The notes beneath the pieces are model-generated. The model had not been told where the DNA came from. It ran no database searches and was given only the letters and a program-made list of their open reading frames with translations. A program made the translations under genes and the position numbers. Source: Tsuneonella flava (GTDB taxonomy: Bacteria; Pseudomonadota; Alphaproteobacteria; Sphingomonadales; Sphingomonadaceae). Taken from it: a DNA stretch of 64,000 nt. This document shows, piece after piece, positions 54,838-62,332 of the stretch; the first letter of the stretch is position 1; every line of letters begins with the position of its first letter. The stretch covers positions 620,001-684,000 of the forward strand of contig NZ_PHSO01000004.1 in NCBI RefSeq assembly GCF_002870965.1, written 5' to 3'.

Positions 54838-54898
54838 TTTGCTGGTCGCAAGGGGGTGATGCCCTTTTTAAGGTTGGATATTTGACGAGGCACGCAAG

Positions 54899-55528
54899 CT
54901 AGTCGATCTTGACCATCCGCAGGTATGGGCGAAGCGTGGTGAAGCCTTGCGGGAAGCGGGATTTTGCATCCTCGTCGGAGACCGACGGCGGAATGATGGC
55001 ATCCTTGCCTTCGCGCCAGTCCGCCGGAGTTGCGACCCCATGCTTGTCACTGAATTGCAAGGCATCGATCGCCCGCAGGATTTCGTCGAAGTTGCGGCCA
55101 ACACTCATCGGATAGGTCATCATAAGGCGGATCTTCTTGTCCGGATCGATGATGAAGACCGACCGAACAGCAGCCGTTTCGCTCTGGTCCGGGTGAATCA
55201 TGTCGTACAACTTCGCGATTTTCAGATCGGCGTCCGCCACGATCGGGAACACGAGGTTGGTGTTCTGCGTGTCGTTGACGTCCTCGATCCACTTCACGTG
55301 CTCTTCGGCCGTGTCGGTTGAGAGGCCGAGAGGCTTGACGTTGCGTTTGTCGAATTCAGTGGCGAGCTGCGCGGTGCGGCCCATTTCAGTGGTGCATACG
55401 GGGGTAAAATCAGCCGGGTGGCTGAAGAAAAACACCCAACTGTCACCAGCCCAATTGTGAAGGTTAATTTCACCGTTCTGCGTATCTACGGTGAAGTCGG
55501 GGGCAATATCTCCGATATGTAAGCTCAT
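54899..55528 (-). CDS. 1-Cys peroxiredoxin (Prx6 type)
   Basis: 209 residues from the ATG at 55528 (GAGGAAAT before it). The peroxidatic Cys45 in FTPVCTTE is the only cysteine, so it is a one-cysteine peroxiredoxin of the Prx6/AhpC-TSA group, and it has the long C-terminal dimerisation extension (PADWREG near 170-177, then to 209). It reduces hydrogen peroxide and lipid hydroperoxides. It is the first host gene to the right of the transposon. Confidence 0.92.
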   Translation of the reverse strand: MSLHIGDIAPDFTVDTQNGEINLHNWAGDSWVFFFSHPADFTPVCTTEMGRTAQLATEFDKRNVKPLGLSTDTAEEHVKWIEDVNDTQNTNLVFPIVADADLKIAKLYDMIHPDQSETAAVRSVFIIDPDKKIRLMMTYPMSVGRNFDEILRAIDALQFSDKHGVATPADWREGKDAIIPPSVSDEDAKSRFPQGFTTLRPYLRMVKID

Positions 55529-55726
55529 ATGAATTTCCTCGGTTGGGGTTGATGCAAGTGGTGTAGCCCGCCCTTCCGCAACTGGCCAATTCAAATAACC
55601 GATTTCTGTAAACGTCAAATTAAAAGGAGGCGAATGTCGCGCAAATCTGGCTTCTTCAGTAGCGAACCGCCCAACACATTTTCATATTATCTTTAATTGT
55701 GTGATGCAAGAAGTAGGATTGTCCAG

Positions 55727-55960
55727 ATCTTGAGCGGCAGCCCGATATCACAGGCGACAAGGGCTATGACCCCGACACTATCCGCGCTGACCGCATAGAC
55801 AGGACGAGCAATGCCGCCGCTGCGGGCAGACCACACGCCACGTGACAATTGATTATGGCCGGATATTCTACCGGCAGCGCGAACACCCAGCACAACACAC
55901 ATCAATACGATACCGGCATTGCTTGATTTGGAGCGCTTCCGCCCCACCCTCGCGCATCAC
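55727..55960 (+). pseudogene. degraded IS5-family transposase remnant
   Basis: Translating the plus strand gives GDKGYDPDTIRAD (55753-55791), matching the second-Asp block of IS5-type DDE transposases, then after stops DYGRIFYRQRE (around 55847-55880), matching the YRQRN/IE block, and YDTGIA in another frame (near 55910). Frameshifts and stop codons lie between them, so it is a decayed fragment. No ends are recognisable. The rest of 55529-56065 holds nothing else I can name. Confidence 0.6.
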
Positions 55961-56065
55961 ACACGACAGACCATCCAGCCTTGTCCTGCGATCCGGCGTA
56001 ACCGCCCGCCGTTTAGCGGGGCTTTCAGCGGTTCGGGCTTGCCGGTTCGCTTAAATGGGAAGCCC

Positions 56066-57076
56066 TCAATACCCTCGCGCGACGGCGAATTGGGCGGCTT
56101 CGGCCATTGCGGCGCGGGCGCGGTTTTCGGGGAAGATCGACAGGGCATCGATGGCGCGCTGCGCGAAATGGCGGGCGCGTTCGCGGGTGTCGGCCACGGC
56201 ATCGTATCGGGCGATCAGGGCCACCGCCTCTTCCAGCGCGTCGTCGCCTTCGCGTTGCCCGCTGATCGCTGCTTTCCAGAACTTGCGTTCGGCATCGGTG
56301 CCGCGGGCATAGGCGAGGATCACCGGCAGGGTCATCTTGCCTTCGCGGAAATCGTCGCCCCGATCCTTGCCCATCGTGGCGGCATCGGAATCGTAATCGA
56401 TGGCATCGTCCACCAGCTGAAACGCGATGCCCAGATTGCGGCCATAGTCATCCAGCGCCTGTTCCTTCGCATCGTCGCATTCGGCCACGACCGCGGCGAT
56501 GCGGCTGGCGGCGGCGAACAGCGCGGCAGTTTTCGCGCCGATAATCGCCAGATAGCGTTCCTCGCTCGTTTCGATCTGGCGCTGCGCGGTGAGCTGATCG
56601 ACCTCGCCCTCGGCAATGATCGCGCTGGCGCCGGAGAGGATTTTCAGCACTTTCAGGCTGCCGTCTTCCACCATCAGTTCGAACGCGCGGCTGAACAGGA
56701 AATCGCCCACCAGCACAGTGGCCGGATTGCCAAAGATGATGTTGGCCGCCGCCTTGCCCCGGCGCAGGTCGCTGCCGTCCACCACATCGTCGTGCAGCAG
56801 CGTGGCGGTGTGGATGAATTCGACCGATGCGGCCAGCTTGTGATGGCGATTGCCCTGATATCCCACCAGTTCCGCCCCGGCGAGCGTCAGCATCGGGCGC
56901 AGACGCTTGCCGCCGCCCGAAATCAGGTGCCCGGCCAGCGCGGGGATCAGGGGAATCTTGCTCTGCATCCGTTCGAGGATGACGGAATTGACCGCATTCA
57001 TACCCGGCGTGGTCAGTGCCAGCATCGGTGCCAGCGAGGCGTCGGGACGCGGTAACGGAACGATCTCGGCGCTCAT
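56066..57076 (-). CDS. polyprenyl (octa-/decaprenyl) diphosphate synthase
   Basis: 336 residues from the ATG at 57076. The first Asp-rich motif is DDVVD at 96-100, the second DDAID near 225-229, with GGGKRLRP at 54-61. It makes the long side chain of ubiquinone. The upstream frame is open but not family-like and would cover the chorismate mutase promoter region. Divergent from the chorismate mutase gene by 67 bases. Confidence 0.93.
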   Translation of the reverse strand: MSAEIVPLPRPDASLAPMLALTTPGMNAVNSVILERMQSKIPLIPALAGHLISGGGKRLRPMLTLAGAELVGYQGNRHHKLAASVEFIHTATLLHDDVVDGSDLRRGKAAANIIFGNPATVLVGDFLFSRAFELMVEDGSLKVLKILSGASAIIAEGEVDQLTAQRQIETSEERYLAIIGAKTAALFAAASRIAAVVAECDDAKEQALDDYGRNLGIAFQLVDDAIDYDSDAATMGKDRGDDFREGKMTLPVILAYARGTDAERKFWKAAISGQREGDDALEEAVALIARYDAVADTRERARHFAQRAIDALSIFPENRARAAMAEAAQFAVARGY

Positions 57077-57143
57077 GGCGCCCCCATGCGTTGCACAGGC
57101 CCGCTTGGCAAGCGCGGAATCGCCGCTATCGTGCGCCGCGACT

Positions 57144-57467
57144 ATGACCGATGCAACTTCACAACCAACGCCCGCGCCCACCCCGGCGCCCGATGCCACT
57201 CTGGCCGCGTACCGCAAATCGATCGACAATTTCGATGCCGCGCTGATTCACATTCTGGCCGAACGGTTTCGGATCACGCAGGCAGTGGGCGCTTACAAGG
57301 CGCAGCACGCCCTGCCCCCCGCCGATCCGGGGCGGGAAGATGCGCAGATCGCCCGCCTGCGCGCGCTGGCCGAAGACGCCCAGCTCGACCCCGAATTCAG
57401 CGAGAAATTCCTCCGCTTCATCATCGACGAAGTGATTCGCCACCACGAACGCGCGCGCGAGGGGTGA
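57144..57467 (+). CDS. chorismate mutase (AroQ type)
   Basis: A 107-residue all-helical AroQ-class mutase. After a Pro/Ala/Thr-rich N-terminus (about 1-20), the first helix has RKSIDNFDAALIHILAERF and TQAVGAYKAQH, the pattern with the active-site Arg and Lys; the C-terminal helix ends IDEVIRHHERAREG. It converts chorismate to prephenate for Phe/Tyr. The Ser/Pro-rich start may be non-essential. Confidence 0.88.
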   Translation: MTDATSQPTPAPTPAPDATLAAYRKSIDNFDAALIHILAERFRITQAVGAYKAQHALPPADPGREDAQIARLRALAEDAQLDPEFSEKFLRFIIDEVIRHHERAREG

Positions 57468-57555
57468 TGGATGGGGTTGGCCAGTGGCGGCCGACTGTCC
57501 GCCTCTCTGGCAACAAAAAAATAACTAGCCGCCGTTCAACCCAGCAGTTTCCTGG

Positions 57556-58377
57556 TTATTCGACATAGTCCGCGGCGAGACGGAACATACGCACGACACT
57601 CAGGCGAAACGACTGGCGCGCGTCATACTCTTCGACAGAAGCCAGACGGGGCATGTCTTCGCACCTTGCCCGAAACTGCACCGTTTTTGCATCTTCGGCG
57701 CAGCGCGCAAGCCAGTTTGCCGACCGCTTCACCGCCCGCTGGTGTATCGCCTGCGCCCGATTGCATTGCGCTGGCATGTTGTCGCTGCACCCCATCGCAA
57801 AGGCGAGATAGGCGATATATTCGGGGCGCCAGTCCTCCTCGGGCACCCCCGCTGCATCCGCATCGGGAACATTGTTGCCAAGCAGTTCGCATCCGTTCCC
57901 ATCGATAAACGGCTCGCCGCGCGGAAAGCATGCTTTCGCGAAATAACTGAATGCCCGATCGGGCCGGGGCGCCACCGACAGGCCCTTCTGATAGATGATG
58001 CCGAGATATTTACAGGCATATGGGGCGATGCCGACATCTGTCGATTCACACACCCGCTCCATCTTCTGCTTCGATTTGCCGTAATCGCGCAGCTTCGCAT
58101 TCAGAAAATAGATTTTGCCCGCTTCATAGCAGCCGCCCACCTGAAAGCCCGCGGCGCAAGACGCGTCATATGCAGCAAGAGCGGCCTCAGCATTTCCACG
58201 TTCTTCCGCCCTGACGCCAGCTCGCCAGCAACTGTCGACATTCGCGTCCTTCGTGCACGGAGAGAGAGGCTGCACAGTCCTCAGCGCTTTGTCACTTTTC
58301 GTCGGCTGCGCGTCAGCGGGCCCCGAAACCACCGCCAGACCCATCACCATAATCAAGGCCGCCCAAATCGACCGCAT
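57556..58377 (-). CDS. Cys-rich Sel1-like periplasmic protein
   Basis: 273 residues: signal peptide about 1-23 (ending GPADAQ), then Sel1-type alpha/alpha repeats with a cysteine pair in nearly every unit (CTKDANVDSC, CAAGFQVGGC, CESTDVGIAPYAC, CFPRG, CSDNMPAQC, CAEDAKTVQFRARC), like the Helicobacter HcpA group. The ATG at 58377 follows GGGAG at seven bases. Disulfide-linked repeats suggest a periplasmic protein-binding scaffold; the target is unknown. Confidence 0.78.
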   Translation of the reverse strand: MRSIWAALIMVMGLAVVSGPADAQPTKSDKALRTVQPLSPCTKDANVDSCWRAGVRAEERGNAEAALAAYDASCAAGFQVGGCYEAGKIYFLNAKLRDYGKSKQKMERVCESTDVGIAPYACKYLGIIYQKGLSVAPRPDRAFSYFAKACFPRGEPFIDGNGCELLGNNVPDADAAGVPEEDWRPEYIAYLAFAMGCSDNMPAQCNRAQAIHQRAVKRSANWLARCAEDAKTVQFRARCEDMPRLASVEEYDARQSFRLSVVRMFRLAADYVE

Positions 58378-58889
58378 GCCATTCTCCCAGTTGCGACAGG
58401 CGCACAGATATCGGCGCGCTTTCACCAGACATTCCGTGCGACCGCGCCAACAGAAAGTTTCCCATATACGCGTTGAGCCGCGCAAACACGCCCATATAAA
58501 AACGCGATGGCGATTTCCATTTCCAGATGAATCGCCGGGGTATGTAAAGCGGCCTCTCTCTGATTTAGGATCGGGCCCCAAATCACCGCTGCAGTTGCAC
58601 CGGCCGTTCCCGTCGATCCGGTCGCAGTTGAATATCCTCTGTGCAAATGGACCTGATGGCAGGCATCTGCCACCATCCTGACGGTACTTTCGAATGTTGG
58701 CCTAAGTGTCGGATCGCTGGATGAGCGGACTCCGGGCCGCTGAACGCGCAAGCGACGCATTGCCTTGCTGCCAGCCATTGGGCCGCGTCCTGCGCCGCCT
58801 CGCGCTATTCAGGCGATACCCGCCCGATATGCAGAAACGGTTTTCAGAAGCCGATCCCCGCAACCGGGGACTGAACCATCCTCACCCCT
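58378..58889. other. gene-free stretch between the Sel1-like gene and the histidine kinase
   Basis: 512 bases in which no open frame carries a recognisable protein or ribosome site. It must hold the promoter of the Sel1-like gene. I see no repeat, tRNA or mobile-element scar in it. Confidence 0.5.
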
Positions 58890-60380
58890 TCACGACGCAC
58901 GTGGCAGAGCAAGCTGCACCAGCAGGCCGCCCAGATCGGCGCTTTCGCCCAGTGTGACTTTGCCGCCGTAAATCGCCACTACGTCGCGCACGATGGCGAG
59001 GCCCAGCCCGGTGCCCGGTTTATCGGTGTCGAGCCGCGCGCCTCGACCGAATATGCGCGAGCGGTCGGCTTCGGGAATGCCGGCGCCGTCGTCTTCCACC
59101 CAGATGGTGCACAGCTTCTTGTCGGCTGGCTCTGCATCGACTGTCACGAACACACTGCCACCGCCGTATTTCGCGGCATTTTCCACCAGATTGCCGAGCA
59201 GTTCGTCCAGATCCTGCCGCTCGATCGCCACTGTCGCCGCGCGGTTGCCCGCCAGATCGAAGCGGACATCGGGATATAGCCGCTCCACCGCGCGCTGCAC
59301 CGCTGCCGCGCTTTCGTGCACCGGGGTATGCGCGTGGCCCACCGCGCGCCGCCCCACTGCGCGGGCGCGGGCAAGGTGGTGATCGACATGGCGGCGCATC
59401 GTGCCGGATTCGCGGATCACGGTATCGGCCAGATCGGGCGCCTTGGCCGTGGCGGCATTGTTGATGACAGTGAGCGGCGTTTTCAGCGCATGCGCCAGAT
59501 TGCCCGCATGGGTGCGCGCCTCTTCCGCCTGCTTTTCCGAATGGGCGAGCAAAGCGTTCAGCTCATCCACCAGCGGCTGAACCTCCAGCGGCAGCGGATC
59601 GGTCACGCGGTTGGTGCCGGTGGTTCGCATATGCTGGATCGCCAGTCGCACCCGCCGCAGCGGATTGAGCCCGTACCAGATCTGCATAGCCGCCATCATA
59701 ATCAGGCCGAGGCCGAGGATTACGAAACTCCAGATCAGGATAGAGCGGATCTTGGCCAGTTGCGCGTCCACCTCACCGCGGCTGGCGGCGACAGCGAACC
59801 ACCACTTCGTCTTGCTGCCCGGCAACACGACAGAGCGTTCGGCAATCCGCAGCGGTTCGCCTTCGAACTGGTCGGAATTGTAGATGTGAATGTTGGTGTC
59901 GGTATAGCTGGTATCGACCTTCAGCGTGCGATCCCACAGGCTGCGGCTGGGATAGGCCTCGTGCCCCTTACCGCTGATCTGCCAGTACAGCCCGCTGTTG
60001 GGTTCCATAAACCGCTGATCGCCGAGCGGGCGGCTGAAATAGACTTCGCCCAGATTGTCGATCTCGGTCGATGCAATCATCGCGGTCAGCATATAATTGA
60101 GCTGATCGTCGAAGTTCTTTTCGACCATGTCGGTCAGCGTGCGATCGAGCGCGAAGCCACCGCCCAGCAGCAGGATGGTGATCCACCCTGCCGCGATCAG
60201 CATCATCCGGGTCGCCAGACTGCCGGTGTGGCGTTTGTACACGCCAGTGGCCGCCGGTGCGCCGACCGCCGCGTCTCCCGTTACGCTGTCCGCCGTTGGC
60301 GGAGCGTCAGGCGCGCGGCTGGTCTGCGGGATCGTCGAGGCTGTAGCCGAGTCCACGGATCGTCGTGATGACATCTGCAC
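58890..60380 (-). CDS. sensor histidine kinase (OmpR-partner type)
   Basis: 496 residues by the longest start. Two membrane helices (about 58-79 and 188-209) flank a periplasmic sensor of roughly 105 residues; then a HAMP-like segment, phospho-acceptor box HALKTPLTVINNAA (near 299-312), and ATPase motifs NLVENAAKYGGG, DDGAGIPEAD and GTGLGLAIV. The start is uncertain: the first ATG overlaps the regulator gene by 74 bases, and a GTG at 60242 would give a more usual length. Confidence 0.88.
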   Translation of the reverse strand: MQMSSRRSVDSATASTIPQTSRAPDAPPTADSVTGDAAVGAPAATGVYKRHTGSLATRMMLIAAGWITILLLGGGFALDRTLTDMVEKNFDDQLNYMLTAMIASTEIDNLGEVYFSRPLGDQRFMEPNSGLYWQISGKGHEAYPSRSLWDRTLKVDTSYTDTNIHIYNSDQFEGEPLRIAERSVVLPGSKTKWWFAVAASRGEVDAQLAKIRSILIWSFVILGLGLIMMAAMQIWYGLNPLRRVRLAIQHMRTTGTNRVTDPLPLEVQPLVDELNALLAHSEKQAEEARTHAGNLAHALKTPLTVINNAATAKAPDLADTVIRESGTMRRHVDHHLARARAVGRRAVGHAHTPVHESAAAVQRAVERLYPDVRFDLAGNRAATVAIERQDLDELLGNLVENAAKYGGGSVFVTVDAEPADKKLCTIWVEDDGAGIPEADRSRIFGRGARLDTDKPGTGLGLAIVRDVVAIYGGKVTLGESADLGGLLVQLALPRAS

Positions 60381-60984
60381 CCAGTTTCTTGCGGATGCGG
60401 GTAACGAAAACCTCGATCGTATTCGAATCGCGGTCGAAATCCTGATCGTAGATATGTTCGATCAATTCGGTGCGGCTGACCACCTTGCCCTTGTGATGCA
60501 TGAGGTAGCTGAGCAACTTGTATTCCTGCGCGGTCAGCTTGACCGGCTCGCCCGCCAGAGTGACCCGGCCCGAACGGGTATCGAGCCGCACCTGCCCGGC
60601 GGTCAGTTCCGAACTGGTATTGCCACTCGCCCGGCGGATCAGTGCGCGCAGGCGGGCGATCAGTTCTTCGGTCTGGAATGGCTTGGCCAGATAATCGTCG
60701 GCCCCGGCATCGAGCCCGGCGACCTTATCCGACCATGAATCGCGCGCGGTCAGCACCAGCACGGGGAAATCGCGCCCTTCCTTGCGCCACATGCCCAGCA
60801 CGGTCAGCCCGTCGATCTCCGGCAGGCCCAGATCGAGCACGACCGCGTCGTAATCCTCCGTCGAACCGAGAAAGTGGCCATCTTCCCCGTCGGTCGAAAG
60901 GTCCACGGCATAGCCGTTTTGTTCAAGGGTCGATTTAAGCTGCTGGCCGAGTGTCGGTTCGTCCTCGACGATCAGGATACGCAT
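60307..60984 (-). CDS. OmpR-family response regulator
   Basis: 225 residues: receiver domain with phospho-Asp in AVVLDLGLPEIDG (near 51) and a C-terminal winged helix (TAQEYKLLSYLMHHKG, SNTIEVFVTRIRKKLG). The layout with a PepSY-like gene ahead and a kinase behind is common for envelope- or metal-stress PhoP/QseB-like systems. Its stop lies inside the kinase gene. Confidence 0.92.
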   Translation of the reverse strand: MRILIVEDEPTLGQQLKSTLEQNGYAVDLSTDGEDGHFLGSTEDYDAVVLDLGLPEIDGLTVLGMWRKEGRDFPVLVLTARDSWSDKVAGLDAGADDYLAKPFQTEELIARLRALIRRASGNTSSELTAGQVRLDTRSGRVTLAGEPVKLTAQEYKLLSYLMHHKGKVVSRTELIEHIYDQDFDRDSNTIEVFVTRIRKKLGADVITTIRGLGYSLDDPADQPRA

Positions 60985-61078
60985 ATCTGGCTTGTCCCCG
61001 GTAAAATCATGCCACGGATGTGGGCTATCGGCGTCAACGCGTCAACTCGATGGGGTTTCCCACTGTCCGCTATCCTGT

Positions 61079-61384
61079 TCACCGCGAGCGGTTCAGCACA
61101 CGCCCCGTGCGCGCATCGACATCGACGAACACCACGTGGCCATCCCTGATGAACTTCAGGCGATAGGCCAGCGCCGTCGAATCGTAGGAGAAACCCAGAT
61201 ATTCGTATCCGCGCATCTGCGGCAGAATGCGCGCCTCTATATCGCGCGACCGCATGATATTGCCGGCCCGCATTTCCTTGCGCGCGGCTCCCTGATCGGT
61301 TCGCTGGGCAATGGCAGGCGCCCCCGTTGCGACAAGAGCAAGCAAGGCGACTGCGGAGAGACAGGCAGATACGATCGGTTTCAT
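61079..61384 (-). CDS. PepSY-like periplasmic protein
   Basis: 101 residues: signal peptide about 1-26 (ending APAIAQ), then a small alpha/beta domain with AARKEMRAGNIMRSRDIE and DVDARTGRVL (near 88-97), the PepSY pattern. It lies 94 bases upstream of the response regulator on the same strand and probably senses or modulates the system's envelope signal; that is inferred from gene order. Confidence 0.82.
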   Translation of the reverse strand: MKPIVSACLSAVALLALVATGAPAIAQRTDQGAARKEMRAGNIMRSRDIEARILPQMRGYEYLGFSYDSTALAYRLKFIRDGHVVFVDVDARTGRVLNRSR

Positions 61385-61507
61385 GGTGCCTAACTGCCTG
61401 CCACAGAGCCATTGAACAAGGTGTGAATGTCAGCCTGCCCGATGGTTCAGGCATCGAAGCGATGCGGGTACAGGCGAGCCAAGGCCTGCCTGCACCCGAT
61501 TGCCCTG

Positions 61508-62233
61508 TTATCGTGTCATCTCAAAGCTGGCCGATACCGTTACCGATGTGCCGACAAGGCCGGGCTCGACCGGTGTCGGAGATCCCGATGCATCCTGAGC
61601 AACCGCCATCTCTTTCATCATCGGCATCGGGCGATTGTTCATTACCGCCTCGCCCACCTGCAGCAACCGAACACCGGAATAGCCGGCCCACTGGGCATAT
61701 TCCTGCGCCTGCTTCTGTAATTCAGCGAAAGCCGCCTTGCGCGCCTGCGCCTTGGCAGCGGCATCGTCTTCAATCGAAAAATCCGGTCCGCTGATATCGT
61801 TGGCCCCGGCTGCGACCAGCGCATCGAGCACCGGCCCGGCGCGCTTCACATCGCGCAACGTCACATTGACGCGGTTCGACGCGCGATAGCCTTTGAACAC
61901 CTGCTGACGTTTGACCTGATCGTAATCGTAATCGGCATTCAGTCCGATGCCCGCCGTCTGGATATCTTTGGCATCGATGCCCAGCGACTTGATCCGTTTG
62001 ACGACTGCATCCATCGCCGTGGCATTCGCCTGCATCGCGGCGACAGCGGTCGGCGCGTTGCTGTTCACACCAGCGCCGATCTGCACGATGTCGGGCTTTG
62101 ACTGAACGGATTTGGTGACGGACAGGTCGACCACCGGCCCTTGTGCCTGCACTTGCACATCGGCAGCGCTGGCCTGCGAAGCAACGGCGGCGGCACCCAA
62201 TGCCATTGCGGCGGGAAGCAACATGCGATTCAT
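61508..62233 (-). CDS. SIMPL-domain (DUF541) periplasmic protein
   Basis: 241 residues: signal peptide about 1-23 (ending ASQASA), then the SIMPL domain with QSKPDIVQIGAGV and RASNRVNVTLRDVKRAGPVLDALVAAGAN in two parts. The ATG at 62233 has AAGGAG before it. It is only distantly similar to the SIMPL protein at 37 kb by eye. Divergent from the ABC-F gene. Confidence 0.88.
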   Translation of the reverse strand: MNRMLLPAAMALGAAAVASQASAADVQVQAQGPVVDLSVTKSVQSKPDIVQIGAGVNSNAPTAVAAMQANATAMDAVVKRIKSLGIDAKDIQTAGIGLNADYDYDQVKRQQVFKGYRASNRVNVTLRDVKRAGPVLDALVAAGANDISGPDFSIEDDAAAKAQARKAAFAELQKQAQEYAQWAGYSGVRLLQVGEAVMNNRPMPMMKEMAVAQDASGSPTPVEPGLVGTSVTVSASFEMTR

Positions 62234-62332
62234 CGATAATTCTCCTTTTCCCTCTCTCTCCTGCACATTGGGGATTACGCGCCAGTGAACCGGCTTGTTC
62301 CGCACCCTTCGCACCGCTAGTGCGCGCAGCAT

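Noticed and set aside
52702-54858. Target-site duplication of the IS1595-family element
   Set aside because: The 8 bases on either side (GCGGAGAT and TTTGCTGG) do not match, and shifting the ends by a few bases does not give a match either.
55693-55947. An 84-codon minus-strand frame with hydrophobic patches
   Set aside because: It lies antisense to the IS5-type remnant and has no ribosome site or family motif.
58378-58889. Small genes in the gap before the histidine kinase
   Set aside because: Several frames of 60-120 codons exist on both strands but none has a ribosome site, domain or sensible composition.
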